Assembly (NCBI GenBank): GCA_015680685.1
Contig: MNCI01016594.1
Span: 656,779-720,778 of the forward strand
Origin: Gnetum montanum
Lineage: Eukaryota; Streptophyta; Gnetopsida; Gnetales; Gnetaceae
Reading direction: 5' to 3'
Length of the DNA: 64,000 nt
Position numbers and translations under genes: made by a program. Below the pieces are notes generated by a model. It saw only the letters and a list, made by a program, of their open reading frames with translations, ran no database searches and was not told the origin of the DNA. Below, one piece after another: positions 12,046-23,890 of this stretch. Every line of letters begins with the position of its first letter. Positions within the stretch are counted from its first letter, which is position 1.

Positions 12046-13053
12046 TACATTTTCTTTGTAGGTACCAAAAACAACATACATTACCATAGTAATTAATAAC
12101 AAGTGAGCTAACATTTTTTTCTTCACCTCTTTTTGCACAAGAAATGGATTAAAAAACTTTGTAACAAGTATAGTGCAAGATGAAAATCTATTTTGGGTGT
12201 AGTAATCATGATCTTTGGTGGCTTTTCCTACTAGTTCTTTCATATAGCCCTATGCATTTTATTATGAAAATATGTTTTGTTTGTCTTGTTTTGTTGTTCT
12301 CCTAGAGTTATGCTTGCAGGATGAAGCTTGAAGTCATTGCAAAGGTGCAACACATAATTACAATAGCTTGCTATGTGACCTTGATGCATGAGATTAGGTG
12401 GATTTGTCTTGATTTTTCTGAGAGTGCTTATTCCACTTCACTCCCATTACCTCTTCTTGAGCCCAAACCTATAGCATAATTATGATATTCCTTACCTTAA
12501 ATGACAATGGTAAACTATGTTTGACACTCATGCATTATGGCTAGTTGATCTCACCTTTGTCATGCTCCATCATAAATTCCATTGAATGTAACACATCTCA
12601 TTTAATGAAAAACCAAATCAAACCTTGCTTTGGTAAGGAAACCCAATGAGGGTTATTCCCCATAAAAAATAAATAGAAAAAATAAGGAAGTAAATTTCCA
12701 AGAAACCAAACAACTAATGAGTATCAAAAGGCAAACTAATGACTCCAAACATGCAATAGAATGAGCCTAATGGTTAAAGAAACCTTGGAGTGAGGTGTTA
12801 GTTTCACAAAAATAATACCAAGAGACTAAGGCTTCAAAGCACAAAGTGAAAAGATCTTATTTATTATTCAACATATCATTGTCATATCATAGGCATGATG
12901 TCAACCTATGAAACTCATTGTTAACTCTCATGACCATTTCCTAATGGTCAAATGTAATTGGCAACTTTTATCACCTCATCATAACATTATCCCATTATGA
13001 CAAATCATTCTTTTGCATGGTTTAATGCTACTGAATTAAGTGTGAAGAGGGAA
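12046..13053 (+). other. 3' untranslated region and polypurine tract, copy A
   Basis: This follows the integrase stop and aligns by eye with 60,593-61,598 in copy B and, near its start, with the minus strand at 22,279-21,833 in copy C; all three share 'tgcaggatgaag'. It ends in the purine run GAAGAGGGAA (13,044-13,053), the likely plus-strand primer. No coding frame is seen. Confidence 0.6.
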
Positions 13054-14340
13054 CATTGGTGATGGACCTCTTGTGATGTTTTGTATTCTTTGTCTTTGTC
13101 TCTTAAGTCCATCCTCTAAACATCAACAAAGAGGGACCAATGAAACACCCCCAAGGAAATTTATGTTGCAACCTTCACCATTAATCTTGAGGCAAGGTCT
13201 TATTCTAAATGTGGGACTTATAGCACATGAGCTACAATTTTGCATACTTGAACTTTTGGGGCTGAAAAATTCCTCATAAGTGGTTGTAGCCTCACCTCCA
13301 AAGTATAAAAAGTTATCTCATGTCTATATTTGGGCTTGGGTAGGCTGAAAATGCCTTGGGAATTGTTAAATTTTGCATTTTCATGGTTTTTTTGTGAGGG
13401 TATAGCCTTAGGTATGCTGGAACCATCTACCCCCAACATAGATGGTGTTGGGATTTTATCATTCCAGCAAAAACCAACGTAGTCACCATAGAACCCAATG
13501 TAGCTACACACATCTAATGTTGAAGTTGTTGGGGTTTCCATTTTCTAAATAATGCCTAGTGTAGACACCATATTTTCCAAAAAATTCCAAAAATGGTAGC
13601 ATAGCTCTGCAAGGTCAGTGTAGTTGAGCTGAAGCCAACATACTCACAAACGTTTGTTTACTATTTTTAGTATGTAGATGGGTTTTGATGGCTTTGGTGT
13701 ATCAAAATTTTCCATAAATGGTTAACTACATTGGGATAATAGCCTTCTACACCTGTAATCAATGTTAATTTGTCAACAATCATGGTAGATATTTTTAGCC
13801 TGAAATTAATAGCCTAAAACCTATAATAGCCAAACATAAACACATTATTGTGATTCCACAATTTGAACAATCTCAAACAAACATTTTCACAACCCATAGC
13901 CTTTTCTAGTAACCTTGAGTACTTTTGAGAGAAATTTGGTATCTACATTGGGCCCTAGAGACTTGCAACATAAAAAAAATTGCATCAAGAGTGGAACACC
14001 ACCTGTAACCAAATTTAAGGATTTGAATGAAAATTGGGAAGAAGTTCTTAATGATTGGGGTTCGAAAGTACTTGGATCGTGAAGTTCAACTATAGAACAC
14101 AAGCTACAAACTCTAATAGGATTTAAGCTTCATCCAAACAAGCTTCTTTTCCATTTAAGCACATAATTTGTACTTGTTTAAACTCTAAACTTTAAGAATT
14201 TTTGATATTTTAATAGATTTTTCAAGCTCATTCATAGTGCATGTTTATTTCAAGTTTAATTTTAGTGTTTATTTTAATTTGAATATGCAATTCTATTTAC
14301 ATTTTCATTTTCATTGACATTTTCTAAGTCTCTAGATGAT
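13054..14340 (+). repeat. 3' LTR of copy A (end approximate)
   Basis: Starts directly after the polypurine tract; the expected TG is CA here but TG in copy B. It aligns with 61,599-62,980 and, in its second half, with 43,260-44,000. Matching blocks include 'ttactatttttagtatgtag' near 13,660. Palindrome-like pieces with the CATAG/GTAG style of the array recur at 13,430-13,640. The 3' border is uncertain because I could not find a primer-binding site. Confidence 0.55.
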
Positions 14341-14452
14341 TGACCAGACTATCCAGGGTACCTTGGATTCTGTTTCTTAGAAACCCTTGAAATCCAAGGT
14401 TAGGTTGTTCCACCTAGAATTCTTGGTTCTTCCAATGATTGAATTTTTTAGG

Positions 14453-14760
14453 TGCTACAGAGGTGAAATAATTATTCATTGTGATAGTGTGGTTTTGTTT
14501 GTGGTGACCAATGTTGACTTGGAGCAATGGTTTGAAGTGAAGCTTCAAGAAGAAACCACTACCGTTGAAAGTAGTCAAGACGCCTAAAAGAGTAGACTAG
14601 GCCAAGCCCAAAGACAATTGAATCATGGATGCATCATGGGAAGAGCTCCCATTGAACATGGTTAGTGAAGAAAACAAGGAGTACAAGATTGTACAATAGA
14701 GGCTAGATACTTTTCATAATATTTCAAAAATTAGAAAATAGTTGCATGATTGAGTATGTC
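14453..14760 (+). pseudogene. Protease-downstream fragment (A')
   Basis: Starts abruptly after the LTR/leader at about 14,452 with CYRGEIIIHCDSVVLFVVTN, which matches KGGEIIIHGDNVVFLAINNI just after the protease of copy B at about 48,230. Later text at 14,670-14,750 also matches 48,410-48,480. Gag and the protease proper are absent between the leader and this point, so this is an internal deletion or a join of two copies. What follows (14,760-15,500) is AT-rich noncoding sequence that matches the equivalent place in copy B. Confidence 0.6.
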
Positions 14761-15510
14761 TCCTTCTCACTTGTCCCTATCTTAATGATTGTGTGGCCTT
14801 CTCTTTGTAATTTTATTTTGTAGCCTAGTTTTAAACTTTTGTTCATGTGTATCATTTTGCTTTACCATGATTTGCTTTTTATTAACTATATTACGCATGA
14901 AAATTATAACTTATTCTAATTCATGAATCACCTTTTATGCCTTCCTTTAGGAAATATAAGAATATCATAAAAACATTAAAAATTTAAAAATTCATAAAAT
15001 TTTTTAAAACATAAAACTTATAATTTTTTTTACTATGGCATGCTAAGGCCTTAAACTAGCAGTGCATTTGTGACCTTTTTCTTCATTACTAGTGTTACAA
15101 CCATTATATCATATTTTTCACTTTATTTTGCTTGATGGCCTCACATTTATATTTTACTAATTATTTCCTTATGGCATACATTTTAACCAACCTATTGTTA
15201 TTATATAAAATACAATAAAAACACATAAAAATAAAAATGCTAAAAAATATAGATGAAATTTAAAGAATGATTATAGTCAAAGTGTCCAAATCCAATAGTC
15301 ACAGTCACATAGTGTGACAAATAAAAAATTAGTTAACAATGATAATGAAAATTATAATAAGTCTAACAACCATGATTGCACCATGCAACAATAAAATAAA
15401 TAACAATGAACTATATATATCATCATAGTCTCTAATGGCTATGAATAGCCAAAACAAAAATGAAATTGACATCATAACCAAAATAGCCAAAAATGATAAG
15501 ACTAGTAGGC

Positions 15511-16007
15511 CTAAGGTAAAATTAGAGGAGGAGAAGGAACATCATCATCACCATGGCTATTAGGGTTGCTACCATCACTTGGTGCCTACACCACAACATA
15601 AACAAAAACAAAACATGAAACACAAATTTAATTAGTAACCAATATAGCCAAAGCATAACCATAAAACAAATGAAGCAAAATATAATAATCAAACTTTAAA
15701 CTAAACTAAACTAAAAAATGTTAAAATAAAAACTTAAGAAAACAAAAAGTCTATGAAGGTTCTGTTACAAGGTCTTATGTAAGAATGTTTAGGAGACTAG
15801 TGTCAAAATGATGAAGAATATATTATTCATTCATGTTTTTCTAGTCTATATCCCTAGGGTTCACACTAGTTAAGATGTTCCCCTTCTTGATATCAATCAG
15901 TGTTAGAGGCTCTCATGAATGCATGGAAGTAGTTGACTCTCTTGAAGTAGTAGTAATATGAGTTGGGAAATCAGAAACCATCAAATAATCTTTGAACAAT
16001 TTAAGGG
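15511..16007 (-). pseudogene. Antisense gene, end of exon 7 and exon 8 (A')
   Basis: Exon 8 runs from 15,585 down to 15,511. It is 75 nt, open, and encodes a short acidic, proline-rich tail (GDDDVPSPP) ending in TAG. A good AG acceptor (TGTGGTGTAG) precedes it. Copy B's exon 8 is exactly the same length. Upstream, 15,750-16,007 matches exon 7 of copy B (49,469-49,760) but has stops and has lost the GT donor. The fragment is cut at 16,007, where the gag-only element begins. Confidence 0.6.
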
Positions 16008-16014
16008 ATTCTTC

Positions 16015-17235
16015 TATTGACCTTTTAGTATGTCAAGATCTTAAAGAAACATGAAGAACAAGGATGCTTGTGTGGTTTTTATGTTTGTAGGGCAAGAACT
16101 TGGATATGGACCAAAGGAGAGCTCAAAGAAGAAGGATTTTTGTAAAGTCTCAAAGAAGCATGCAAGAGTTCAAAGTGCATGGAAAAGGAACAAAGACCTT
16201 AAAGATCAAATTTGTGTTCAAAAGGAAGTCTTAGCATTGAAGGATTAATTACAATGAAGACATCTCCAAGAAATAGGAGACATCTCTCATCAACTAAAGA
16301 TGTCTTTGAACAAAAGTAGACATCTTGGCTTAAGAACAAAAGAATCTAGTGAAGACATCTTGAAGAAATAGCAGATGTTTGCCATCAAGCAATGATGTCT
16401 CTATAATGAAGTAAACATCTTGATCAAGTTGAAGGATGCTTAGAGGAAGACTTCTCTTACAAATAGCAGACATGTTCCTTGTGAAGAAGACGTCTCCTCA
16501 AAGATGTCTCTTCCAAATGGAAGTTATATGTAGAAAGATGTCTCAATCTTGAAGAAGACATCTTCAGTGACTATTAGATAGCCATTTCATGAATTCTGAG
16601 ATAATTTTGGAAACATCTAAGCTATTATAAGACTTCATTCTCTTGATAAATGTGCAAGTGTTGAATGCAAGAAAGTGTAAACATCAAGTAATAATTATGA
16701 AAATTATTCTATTGTATTTGTGTGCCTCATTGTACTATCTTTTGTACTATCATAAGTGGTCAAAGTGTATTGTACCTCAAAGTACAAGGATCAGAAAAAT
16801 TAATTCCATCCTTGTAATTTTTGTTTCTCTCTTGTTTCCCTACAAGGTTGATGTGCTTCTTCTGAGAAGGCATCATCCTTGATCTTGTTAGGATCTTGTG
16901 GGATTGATTGTTGGTGTAGTCCCACAACACTTTTGAGTGGAGCTCAAGTTGTAAAGCTTGTAGATCCTAGAAATCACATTCTAAGCTTGATGGGACCTTA
17001 TAGGATTGAGTGGATTCATGGCATAGAATCACTCTAGATTAGAGCTTAGAGCTTATACAAGGTGTGGTATCCTTTAAAGCACATTTTGAGAGCAATAAAG
17101 TTTGGAGGTGTGCTAGTTAATTATCCTATGAGTGTGGACTATCCAGGTTAGGGAACCACATTAAATTTGGTGTTTGTTTTAGCTGATCAATTTTTAATAA
17201 TGGGAACTTATTTATCCCCCCTTCTAAGTTTAACA
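16015..17235 (+). repeat. 5' LTR of the gag-only element
   Basis: Aligns end to end with 20,606-21,826. The TATA position near 16,623 has decayed to TATTATAAG. The end is fixed by the CA at 17,234-17,235, nine bases before the primer-binding site. Confidence 0.8.
16250..16565 (+). repeat. AGACATCT short-repeat cluster in the LTR
   Basis: The word 'gaagacatct' or close variants such as 'agatgtct' recur about a dozen times here and again in the 3' LTR at about 20,840-21,150. Both orientations of the core appear (agacatct and agatgtct), so it is a set of short inverted and direct repeats in the likely U3 promoter region. A regulatory role is an inference. Confidence 0.5.
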
Positions 17236-17244
17236 ATCCTCATG

Positions 17245-17256
17245 TGGTATTAGAGC
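17245..17256 (+). other. Primer-binding site (initiator tRNA-Met type)
   Basis: Reads TGGTATTAGAGC, one C-to-T change from the usual plant TGGTATCAGAGC that pairs with initiator tRNA-Met. It lies nine bases after the 5' LTR and shows that the element is on the plus strand. Confidence 0.85.
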
Positions 17257-17289
17257 CTAGTACTCTTGGCTCTTCATCAACTTCCAAGA

Positions 17290-18830
17290 GTGAACAATGG
17301 AAAAGGTAATCAATGTTAAACATATTTGGACTATGATACTAGTTTGCTTCATCAATTATTATACTTAATTCTTTTTTCACATATTCCCTTTATTACATGA
17401 AAAAATAGAAGAGACTATATGTGTAACGATGTTAAAACTTGTGACATTTCTTTTGAAGAAAGGTATGGGATATTTTGTCATGAAGTTCTTTCTTTTCAAA
17501 ACTTATGTATTGAAATAAAATATTCTTTGCATGTCAAGGAAATGAAAATTATAGTTCTTAATGATGAACATTCTTATCTCAAGAAAGAAAACTTAGACCT
17601 TAAGGCTGAGGTTCAAAAACTAACCTATGTGATTGTGCAAATGAGTAAAAATTCTTTGGAAAAGTCTAAAGAGTAAAAGCAAAAAGAGGAATGTTTAATA
17701 AATTTCATCATATAAAATTTATCCAATCACTTCAAAGGAAGGAAAAAAGATAAAAATATTTTTGATCTTTATTTTATAGAATGTTGGGTATGTGGAGGAA
17801 GAGGCCACATGGCCTTTGAATGCCCTAGTAATGGCAAGTTAAAGCTAAAGAATAGAAGTGATGAAGAGATGAAAAAGGAAAAAAATATCTACAAAATTTT
17901 GGATAATGGAGATCAAAGTGAGATGGAGGATGATGAAAAATATTCACATCTCATCTATATGGCTTTCATAGATGATGATGCTGGCACCTCAGATGATGAA
18001 TCTAAAGATGAAGATGAACACTTTCAATGCTAATATTAGATTCTTTGCACAAATAAAAATAAACAACAAACAGACAAGGATAAAAGCATCTCTTCATTAA
18101 ACATAAATTTTTTAGACTTACAAAATAAATTATAGACCTTAGGGCTAATAATGAAAAGCTCATCAAGTCTTGTGAGCAAATGAAAGAAGAGCTTGCAGAT
18201 GTAAAGCTTGTGAATGAGAGGTTGGTCAAGGGAATATAATCCCATTGAATGGTTATTGGACAAGGAAAAGGTCCACAAAATTAGAGTGGGATAGGATGGT
18301 ATACATAAGATGAATCATCTACATCAATACCATCTTAACCAAAGGTCATGCCAAAGAATGAAGAATCAATGAGTACTAAATCTTAATAAAAAATAACTAT
18401 AAACCAATCAAAAGCATCATGAAGGTTTGATCATTTTAATCACTTTTACTACAATAGGAAAATTAGCTATTATTACTATACTGGGTTTGGGCATTAACAA
18501 TGGAATTCCAATTTAAAGTTTTATTACATGAACACTTGGTCATATCATAGAACTCCTTGGTCTTATCCAAATGTTCCTAGAAAGGATTTTGTGTAGGATA
18601 AAAGGCATAGAAAAACAAAATGGAGCGAAATTAAGAAAGATTGGACAACTCAAAAGAATGAGGGAGTTTAGAAATTTTGGTGAATTAAAAGGATGGAATA
18701 GGAGAATGAGAAGGCTCTCTCCAAAAATTTTGTGAAAGGAAGCCAAGCCTTGAAGATTGAAGAAGTCTATGCTAGAAGAGAAACCTAAAAAGAGGAATCT
18801 CATTCTCTAGCACTCTAAGCACCTTAATTC
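17290..18830 (+). pseudogene. Gag with CCHC zinc knuckle
   Basis: This encoded the capsid/nucleocapsid protein. An open stretch at 17,419-17,676 is rich in Lys, Glu and Leu (MKIIVLNDEHSYLKKENLDL) and looks like a coiled coil. At 17,782-17,823 CWVCGGRGHMAFEC is a perfect C-x2-C-x4-H-x4-C RNA-binding knuckle. An acidic segment (DDDAGTSDDESKDEDE) follows to 18,033. Past a stop, 18,130-18,240 reads as more coiled coil (EQMKEELADVKLVNERLV). This order is common in copia, Sirevirus-like gag. Stops and frameshifts are many, and no pol domain follows. Confidence 0.7.
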
Positions 18831-18839
18831 TCAAATGTA

Positions 18840-20605
18840 AGTAAGGTAAGTCAAGGTATGTTTCTATTTCCTTACTTGCTAAATATCATGTTAGTATTTA
18901 ATTTGGAGAATTAAGAAAGACTAAATTATGTTGATATGTGCTTACTTTATTTCAAGCTATGGGATGTTAACTCTAATTATCTACAAATGTTAAGATAAGT
19001 GCTTACAAGAGAAGATATTTGGTACTATTAGAATATTTGATTATGGTATCTTTTGTGAATGCATGAGCATGATGTAACTAATCTTATAATTAAATGAAAT
19101 TTTGTAAACTATCTTATAATTAGTTAAGAAAGTTTGTAAACTTGTAAAATTTTTATAATTAGTAAAGTTTGTAAACTAATTAAATGATGTAACTAATTAA
19201 ATGATGTGCTGACCCTACCTTCGGTTAAGAAATTTTGTAAACTTGTAAATTTTTTATTGAAAAATAATCTTTTACATTCTTAACTTTGTTTCAAAACTAA
19301 AGGCCTTATGTTAAAATTTTATTGTACATTGTGCTTCCCTTTGATATCAAAGCTCATCTTTTTGGAAGATTAAAGCATTTGAATTAGTATCTTTGATTAA
19401 TTTTTTGAAGAGACATTTCTAGAGGAATTATCAGTACTATTAATAGGAGACTTTACTCTCCACACTTGTTCATAATGTTGATTTGTAGGGATAGTACTTT
19501 AATGAAAAAAATATATAAGCTAATCAAAAATGACTCAAAGGGAGCACTAGAATCTACACACATGTAAGGGGAGTCTGTACCTCATCATCCAAGAGGCTAG
19601 CAGTATAGGGGGAATCTTTTGAGATTACTAGCCAACAATAGTCAAGCAACAAAGAGTCTCCACTCTAACAACCTCATCAAAAAATGAACAAAGAAAAGCC
19701 TATTAATCTAGTAATATCTATTCCAATTGTTAACTAAAGATCTTTATTGGTAAAAGCTCTTGAACTTTATATGACCTTACTTGTGAGCTCTTTCGGTTAC
19801 TGAGAGTGTTTCTTTTTAAGTACCTAAGATCCTTCAATATGTGTTGAGATGTACTCACCTTTGAATATCTCAAGTGCTCTAATTGGTACTACAAATGGTG
19901 TTCCTAATATCTTATGGTAAATCATGAGGTATATATGTATATAGGCATTTTTTCTATAGGTCTGGTTATGGTTGTTCTTTTGACACATCTAGCATGATAG
20001 ATAGGTTGCTTATTTACTTTGAAGTATTACGATCATCTATCTTATGTTTATGTGTGCTAAGCACATTCAAGAAGAGTTATTTGGTACTATCAAGACTATT
20101 TGTTTTTGCTAATATGAAGTGATTGTAGTTTTTGTAAATGTGTGAAAATATCATCCTTACTAAACACCTTGAGTTAAACCTTCTTTTATATCACATTATG
20201 CATAGTTTTAATCTAAATTTTCTATTAATTACTTCATTTGAATCCTGGGTTTAGTGATAGGTTTCTTACTCTAAAATATCGATTGAACATCCTAGATTAT
20301 TTGTGCAGATGAAGGGTTGCTCTTCAGTACAAAATATCTTACTTTATTAGCATTATAAAATGAATAAGTTGTGGAGAATATCTAAATGTTATGCACATTT
20401 ATACTTTTAATAATTATTGTGAATGATTGAACAAGATTCCTTTGCTAAAGATCCATTCATGAGGATTGATTCATATGCAATGGCTTTCAATAACTATTTG
20501 TTCATGTCCAAAAAGAGGCATAAGTGATGCTTATGTATATTGTGTATATTATGGTTACACTAACCCATTTTCTTGAGTCTTGGACATTACTAAAAATGGA
20601 AATAT
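18840..20605 (+). other. Noncoding interior of the gag-only element
   Basis: No conserved protein is visible in any frame. Short direct repeats built from 'taattaaatgatgtaac' and 'tttgtaaactt' cluster at 19,070-19,260. The stretch ends at the 3' LTR after a weak purine run (AAAAATGGAAA, about 20,593-20,603) that may be the polypurine tract. Pol would normally lie here. Confidence 0.55.
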
Positions 20606-21826
20606 TGTTGACCTTTTGGTATGTCAAAATCTTAAAGAAACATGGAGAATAAGGATGCTTGTTTGGTTATTGTGTTTTTAGGGCAAGAACTTCAATATGG
20701 ACAAAAGGAGAGCTCAAAGAAGAAGGACTTCTACAAAGTTTCAAGGAAGAATGTTCGAGTTTAAAGTGCATGGACAAGGAATGAAAACCACAAATCTCAA
20801 CTCTAGTATTTAGAAGAAAGCCTTAGCATTGAAGGATTAATTGTAGTAAAGAAATTTCCAAGAAATAGCAAATGTCTCTCATAAAGTAAATACATCTCTC
20901 AACAACAGTAGATGTCTTGGCCGAAGAATAGAAGGATCAAGTGAAGATTTCCTAAAAAAATAGTAGATGTCTCCCTAATGAAGTAGACATCTTGGTTGAG
21001 TTGAAGGATGCTTAAAACAATACATCTCTAAGAAATAATAGATGTCTTCCTTGTGAAGAAGATGTCTTCATAAAGACATCTTCTCAAATATGTCTCTCCC
21101 AAATAGAAGTCAGATGTAGAAAGACATCTCAATCATGAAGAAGATGTTTCTAGTGACTATTAGATATCTACTGCATGAATTTGAGATGATTTTAGAAACA
21201 TCTTGGCTATAAAAAGACTTCATTCTCATGGAAAATGTGCAAGTGTTGAATGCAAGCAAGTTTCAACATCAAGAAATCATTATGCAAATTATTCTATTAT
21301 ATTTGTATGTCTCATTGTACTATCTTTTTTACTATTGTAAGTGGTGAAAGTGTACTATACCTCAAAGTACAAGGATTAGCAAAATTAGTTACATCATTTT
21401 CTTGTAATTTTTGTTTCTCTCTTGTTGCCCTACAAGGTTGATGCACTTCTTGCAAGAAGGCATAATCCTTGAGCTTGTTGAGATCCTACAAGATTATATG
21501 TTTTTATAGCTTCACAACACTTTAGAGTGGAGCTCAAGTTGTAAAGGTTACGAGATCCTAAAAATCACACTCTAAGCTTGTCAAGACTTTGCAAGGTTAA
21601 GTGGATTCATGGCATCGAATCATTGTGAAGTGGATCTTAGAGCTTGTACAAGGTGTGGTATCTTTCAAATCACATTTTAAGAGTAACAAAGTCTAGAGGT
21701 GTGCTAGCGAACTATCCTCTGAGTGTGAACTACCCAAGTTGGAGAACCATGTTAAATTTTATGTGTGCCATGTCTAATAAATTTTTAATTGGGGAACTTA
21801 TTCATACCTCTCTTCTAAGTTTAATA
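20606..21826 (+). repeat. 3' LTR of the gag-only element
   Basis: Begins TGTTGACC and matches the 5' LTR throughout, ending TTTAATA where the 5' copy has TTTAACA. A clean TATA box, TATAAAAAG, lies at 21,208-21,216. Confidence 0.8.
21208..21216 (+). promoter_or_regulatory. TATA box of the gag-only element LTR
   Basis: TATAAAAAG precedes ACTTCATTCTC, a typical LTR core promoter on the element's coding strand. The matching site in the 5' LTR has been mutated. Confidence 0.5.
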
Positions 21827-21832
21827 ATTCTT

Positions 21833-22279
21833 AAGGAAGGTTATAACCAAGTTATGGAATTGGGTTCTAAGGGAAGTAATGGTAGGGATTATCTAACAAG
21901 CACTCTTGGTACAACAACACAACTTCATGAAATCTTACACATTGAGGTCACATAGTAACTTTCCACTATAATGAGTAGCACCTTTATAATGACTCTAGAC
22001 TTCATCCTGCAAACACAACATCAAGAGGAGAAGAAAATAAAAGAAATAAGAGATGTTGTTGTAATACAATGCATAGGGTCATATGAGAGAATTAGCAAAC
22101 TAGGCTGTTGAAGGTCACAATTGTTACACCCAAAAGGGATTTGTATCTTTCATTATAGATATTACAAAGTATTTTAGTTTACTTTTTGTACAAAAAGAGA
22201 TACATAAAGCAATACTAGCTCACTTGTTATTGATTAATATGGTTGTGGATGTGAACGTTGATACTTGTAAGGAAACATG
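21833..22279 (-). other. 3' untranslated region of copy C (partial)
   Basis: On the minus strand this aligns with 12,050-12,490 in copy A, including 'aataacaagtgagcta', 'ttttgggtgta' and 'tgcaggatgaag'. It stops at the edge of the gag-only element, so polypurine tract and LTR are lost. Confidence 0.6.
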
Positions 22280-22728
22280 TTATATGTAACAAGGTTTTAC
22301 ATAGGAATGATTGGCCAAATTGGCCAATTCATTCTCATCCATGTCTACCACTCTAAAGGCTTCATTACCATAGGACTTGGTGATAAAAAAAGATCCTTTT
22401 CAATTAGTTGAGAACTTGTTTGCAAGCTCATGGACAACCCTGAGGACTAGGTCTTCCTTCTTGATCTTTCATTTGTTTAGGTCATTGAGATGTTGTTGTC
22501 TTTGCCTCTCTTGGTATCACTTAATGTAAGTAAGTGTTCATACCCATCACTCTTCCACCAAGTTTAGGTCCATGGTACATAGCTCCTTATTCTGCTCATC
22601 GTTGATGAAGTCTAATAGAGCTACTCTAGTCTATGGAAGCTGTAATTCAAGAAGCAAAACAACATCAAAATGATAAACCAAGCTCTATGGGATTACACTA
22701 GTTGTATTTCAATAGATTATTTGATAGG
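22280..22728 (-). pseudogene. Integrase C-terminal part of copy C
   Basis: Continues the integrase broken at 31,511. Minus-strand reading gives FINDEQNKELCTMDL, then KGSFFITKSYGNEAFRVVDM and a stop at 22,282-22,280. The same motifs end the integrases of A and B (KGPFLITKAYNNEAFKVADM in B). Removing element E and one copy of its 5-bp duplication restores continuity with 31,511, which is strong evidence for a nested insertion. Confidence 0.8.
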
Positions 22729-23720
22729 TGTACCATCTGAAATTGTTGGCGTAAGGCTAGAGGAAGAAACGAATGCCGAAAGATCTCCAGAGAGATACAG
22801 CTGACCCTACCTTCGCATGAGGGCAAGCTAGAAAAAATGAAGGCAAAGTTCCTTGGATGGTCTGCATGCAAATCAACCAAGGACTTCCCCAAGCATAAGC
22901 TATGGCTAGCACTGAAGTTATCGTAAATGGTGTAAATAGAATGTAAATAGTGACACAAAATGTAAATAGAGCGTAGAGCGTAAACAAAGATTGAATTGTA
23001 AACACAACGTAAGTAGAGCTATGTTGTAAAAAAAGTGTAAACAGAGTAAAAAATATAAATGGAAGGAAATAATGAAACTGTATTATATTGTTTAACAAGA
23101 GTGTGCGCCAGTCAAAGTGTAGTTGCGTGTGGGATAGCAAGTTAAGTGCTAAGCCCCAGAGTGATGTGGTGATGTGTTTGTGGGTGCTTGGATGCTAGGA
23201 GTCTCATGTGCTTGAGCATCCAAGGTTCAAAGTTTGCTCTTCCTTCAAAATTCTTGACCACTTTTAAATGAATTGATAGGGTATTTAAAGGGTTTGGCTG
23301 GGCTCAGGTAAGGAATCTGTGGATGGAATTGACGGCTGAGAGATGAGAGGAAACAGGATCATGTGACACATGTCCGGTAGACAACTGTGTGTGAGTTGGT
23401 CATGTGTAGGCAGGCTACATTCTTGACCAGGTACATTGCATTTTACAACTCAAGCTAGCTTACACCCATGGAAGTAGTGTAAGGGCTTGACAAGTTCATA
23501 GATGGTGAGGCTTACAATGAAAATTTACAATGACTTTCAAGAGGGATTGACTCCAGCTCGCTTGAAACTTCATGGTCCTTTGAATCAACTACTATAAGAT
23601 GTCGATTTGAGTGGTTTTGTGGCTGTTTGAGGTGTCTCTACTTCACCAGGGCTCCCAGCATGAGTTGACTTGGTCCTAGTGTGTCCTTAGCATGCGTTTG
23701 GAGTGCTTTTGTCTAGGCGT

Positions 23721-23890
23721 GAATAGTGTTTACACTGGTGAATAGTGTTCACATTGATGAATAGTTGTTCTTACTGGTGAATAGTGATCATGTTGGTGAA
23801 TAGTGGTCACACTGATGAATAGTGGTCACACTGATGAATAGTGGTCATGCTGATGAATAGTAATCACGCTGATGAATAGTGGTCACACTA
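23721..23890. repeat. 19-bp tandem repeat in the E 3' LTR
   Basis: About eight or nine units of GATGAATAGTGGTCACACT and variants. The other LTR has only two or three, at 30,682-30,725. The LTRs were identical at insertion, so the number changed afterward or differed through recombination. Confidence 0.75.

Larger units (their letters stand above)
16015..21826 (+). mobile_element. Gag-only LTR retrotransposon, probably copia-like (TR-GAG type)
   Basis: Two direct repeats, both 1,221 bp by my boundaries, flank a 3.4-kb interior with a tRNA-Met-type primer site and a zinc-knuckle gag but no recognisable protease, RT or integrase. The 5' LTR starts TA (TG mutated) and ends CA; the 3' LTR starts TG and ends TA. 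The 6-bp word ATTCTT lies at 16,008-16,013 and 21,827-21,832, a possible target-site duplication, although one extra base separates it from the 5' LTR. LTRs differ by about one base in ten by eye. It must have relied on enzymes from another element. The two flanks belong to different Tat-like fragments. Confidence 0.8.

Noticed and set aside
13218-13541. 107-codon open frame on the minus strand
   Set aside because: It crosses the LTR of copy A and is not kept in the LTR of copy B.
16051-16248. 65-codon frame in the 5' LTR of the gag-only element
   Set aside because: The matching frame in the 3' LTR is broken, and no domain is visible.
19207-19222. 16-bp word GCTGACCCTACCTTCG shared with the E LTR at about 22,800
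   Set aside because: An isolated match with no flanking similarity. It could be chance, or a trace of exchange between elements, and is too short to support either.
22757-23140. 127-codon open frame on the minus strand
   Set aside because: It lies wholly inside the LTR of element E, is Phe/Leu-rich from simple AT-rich sequence, and is broken in the other LTR.
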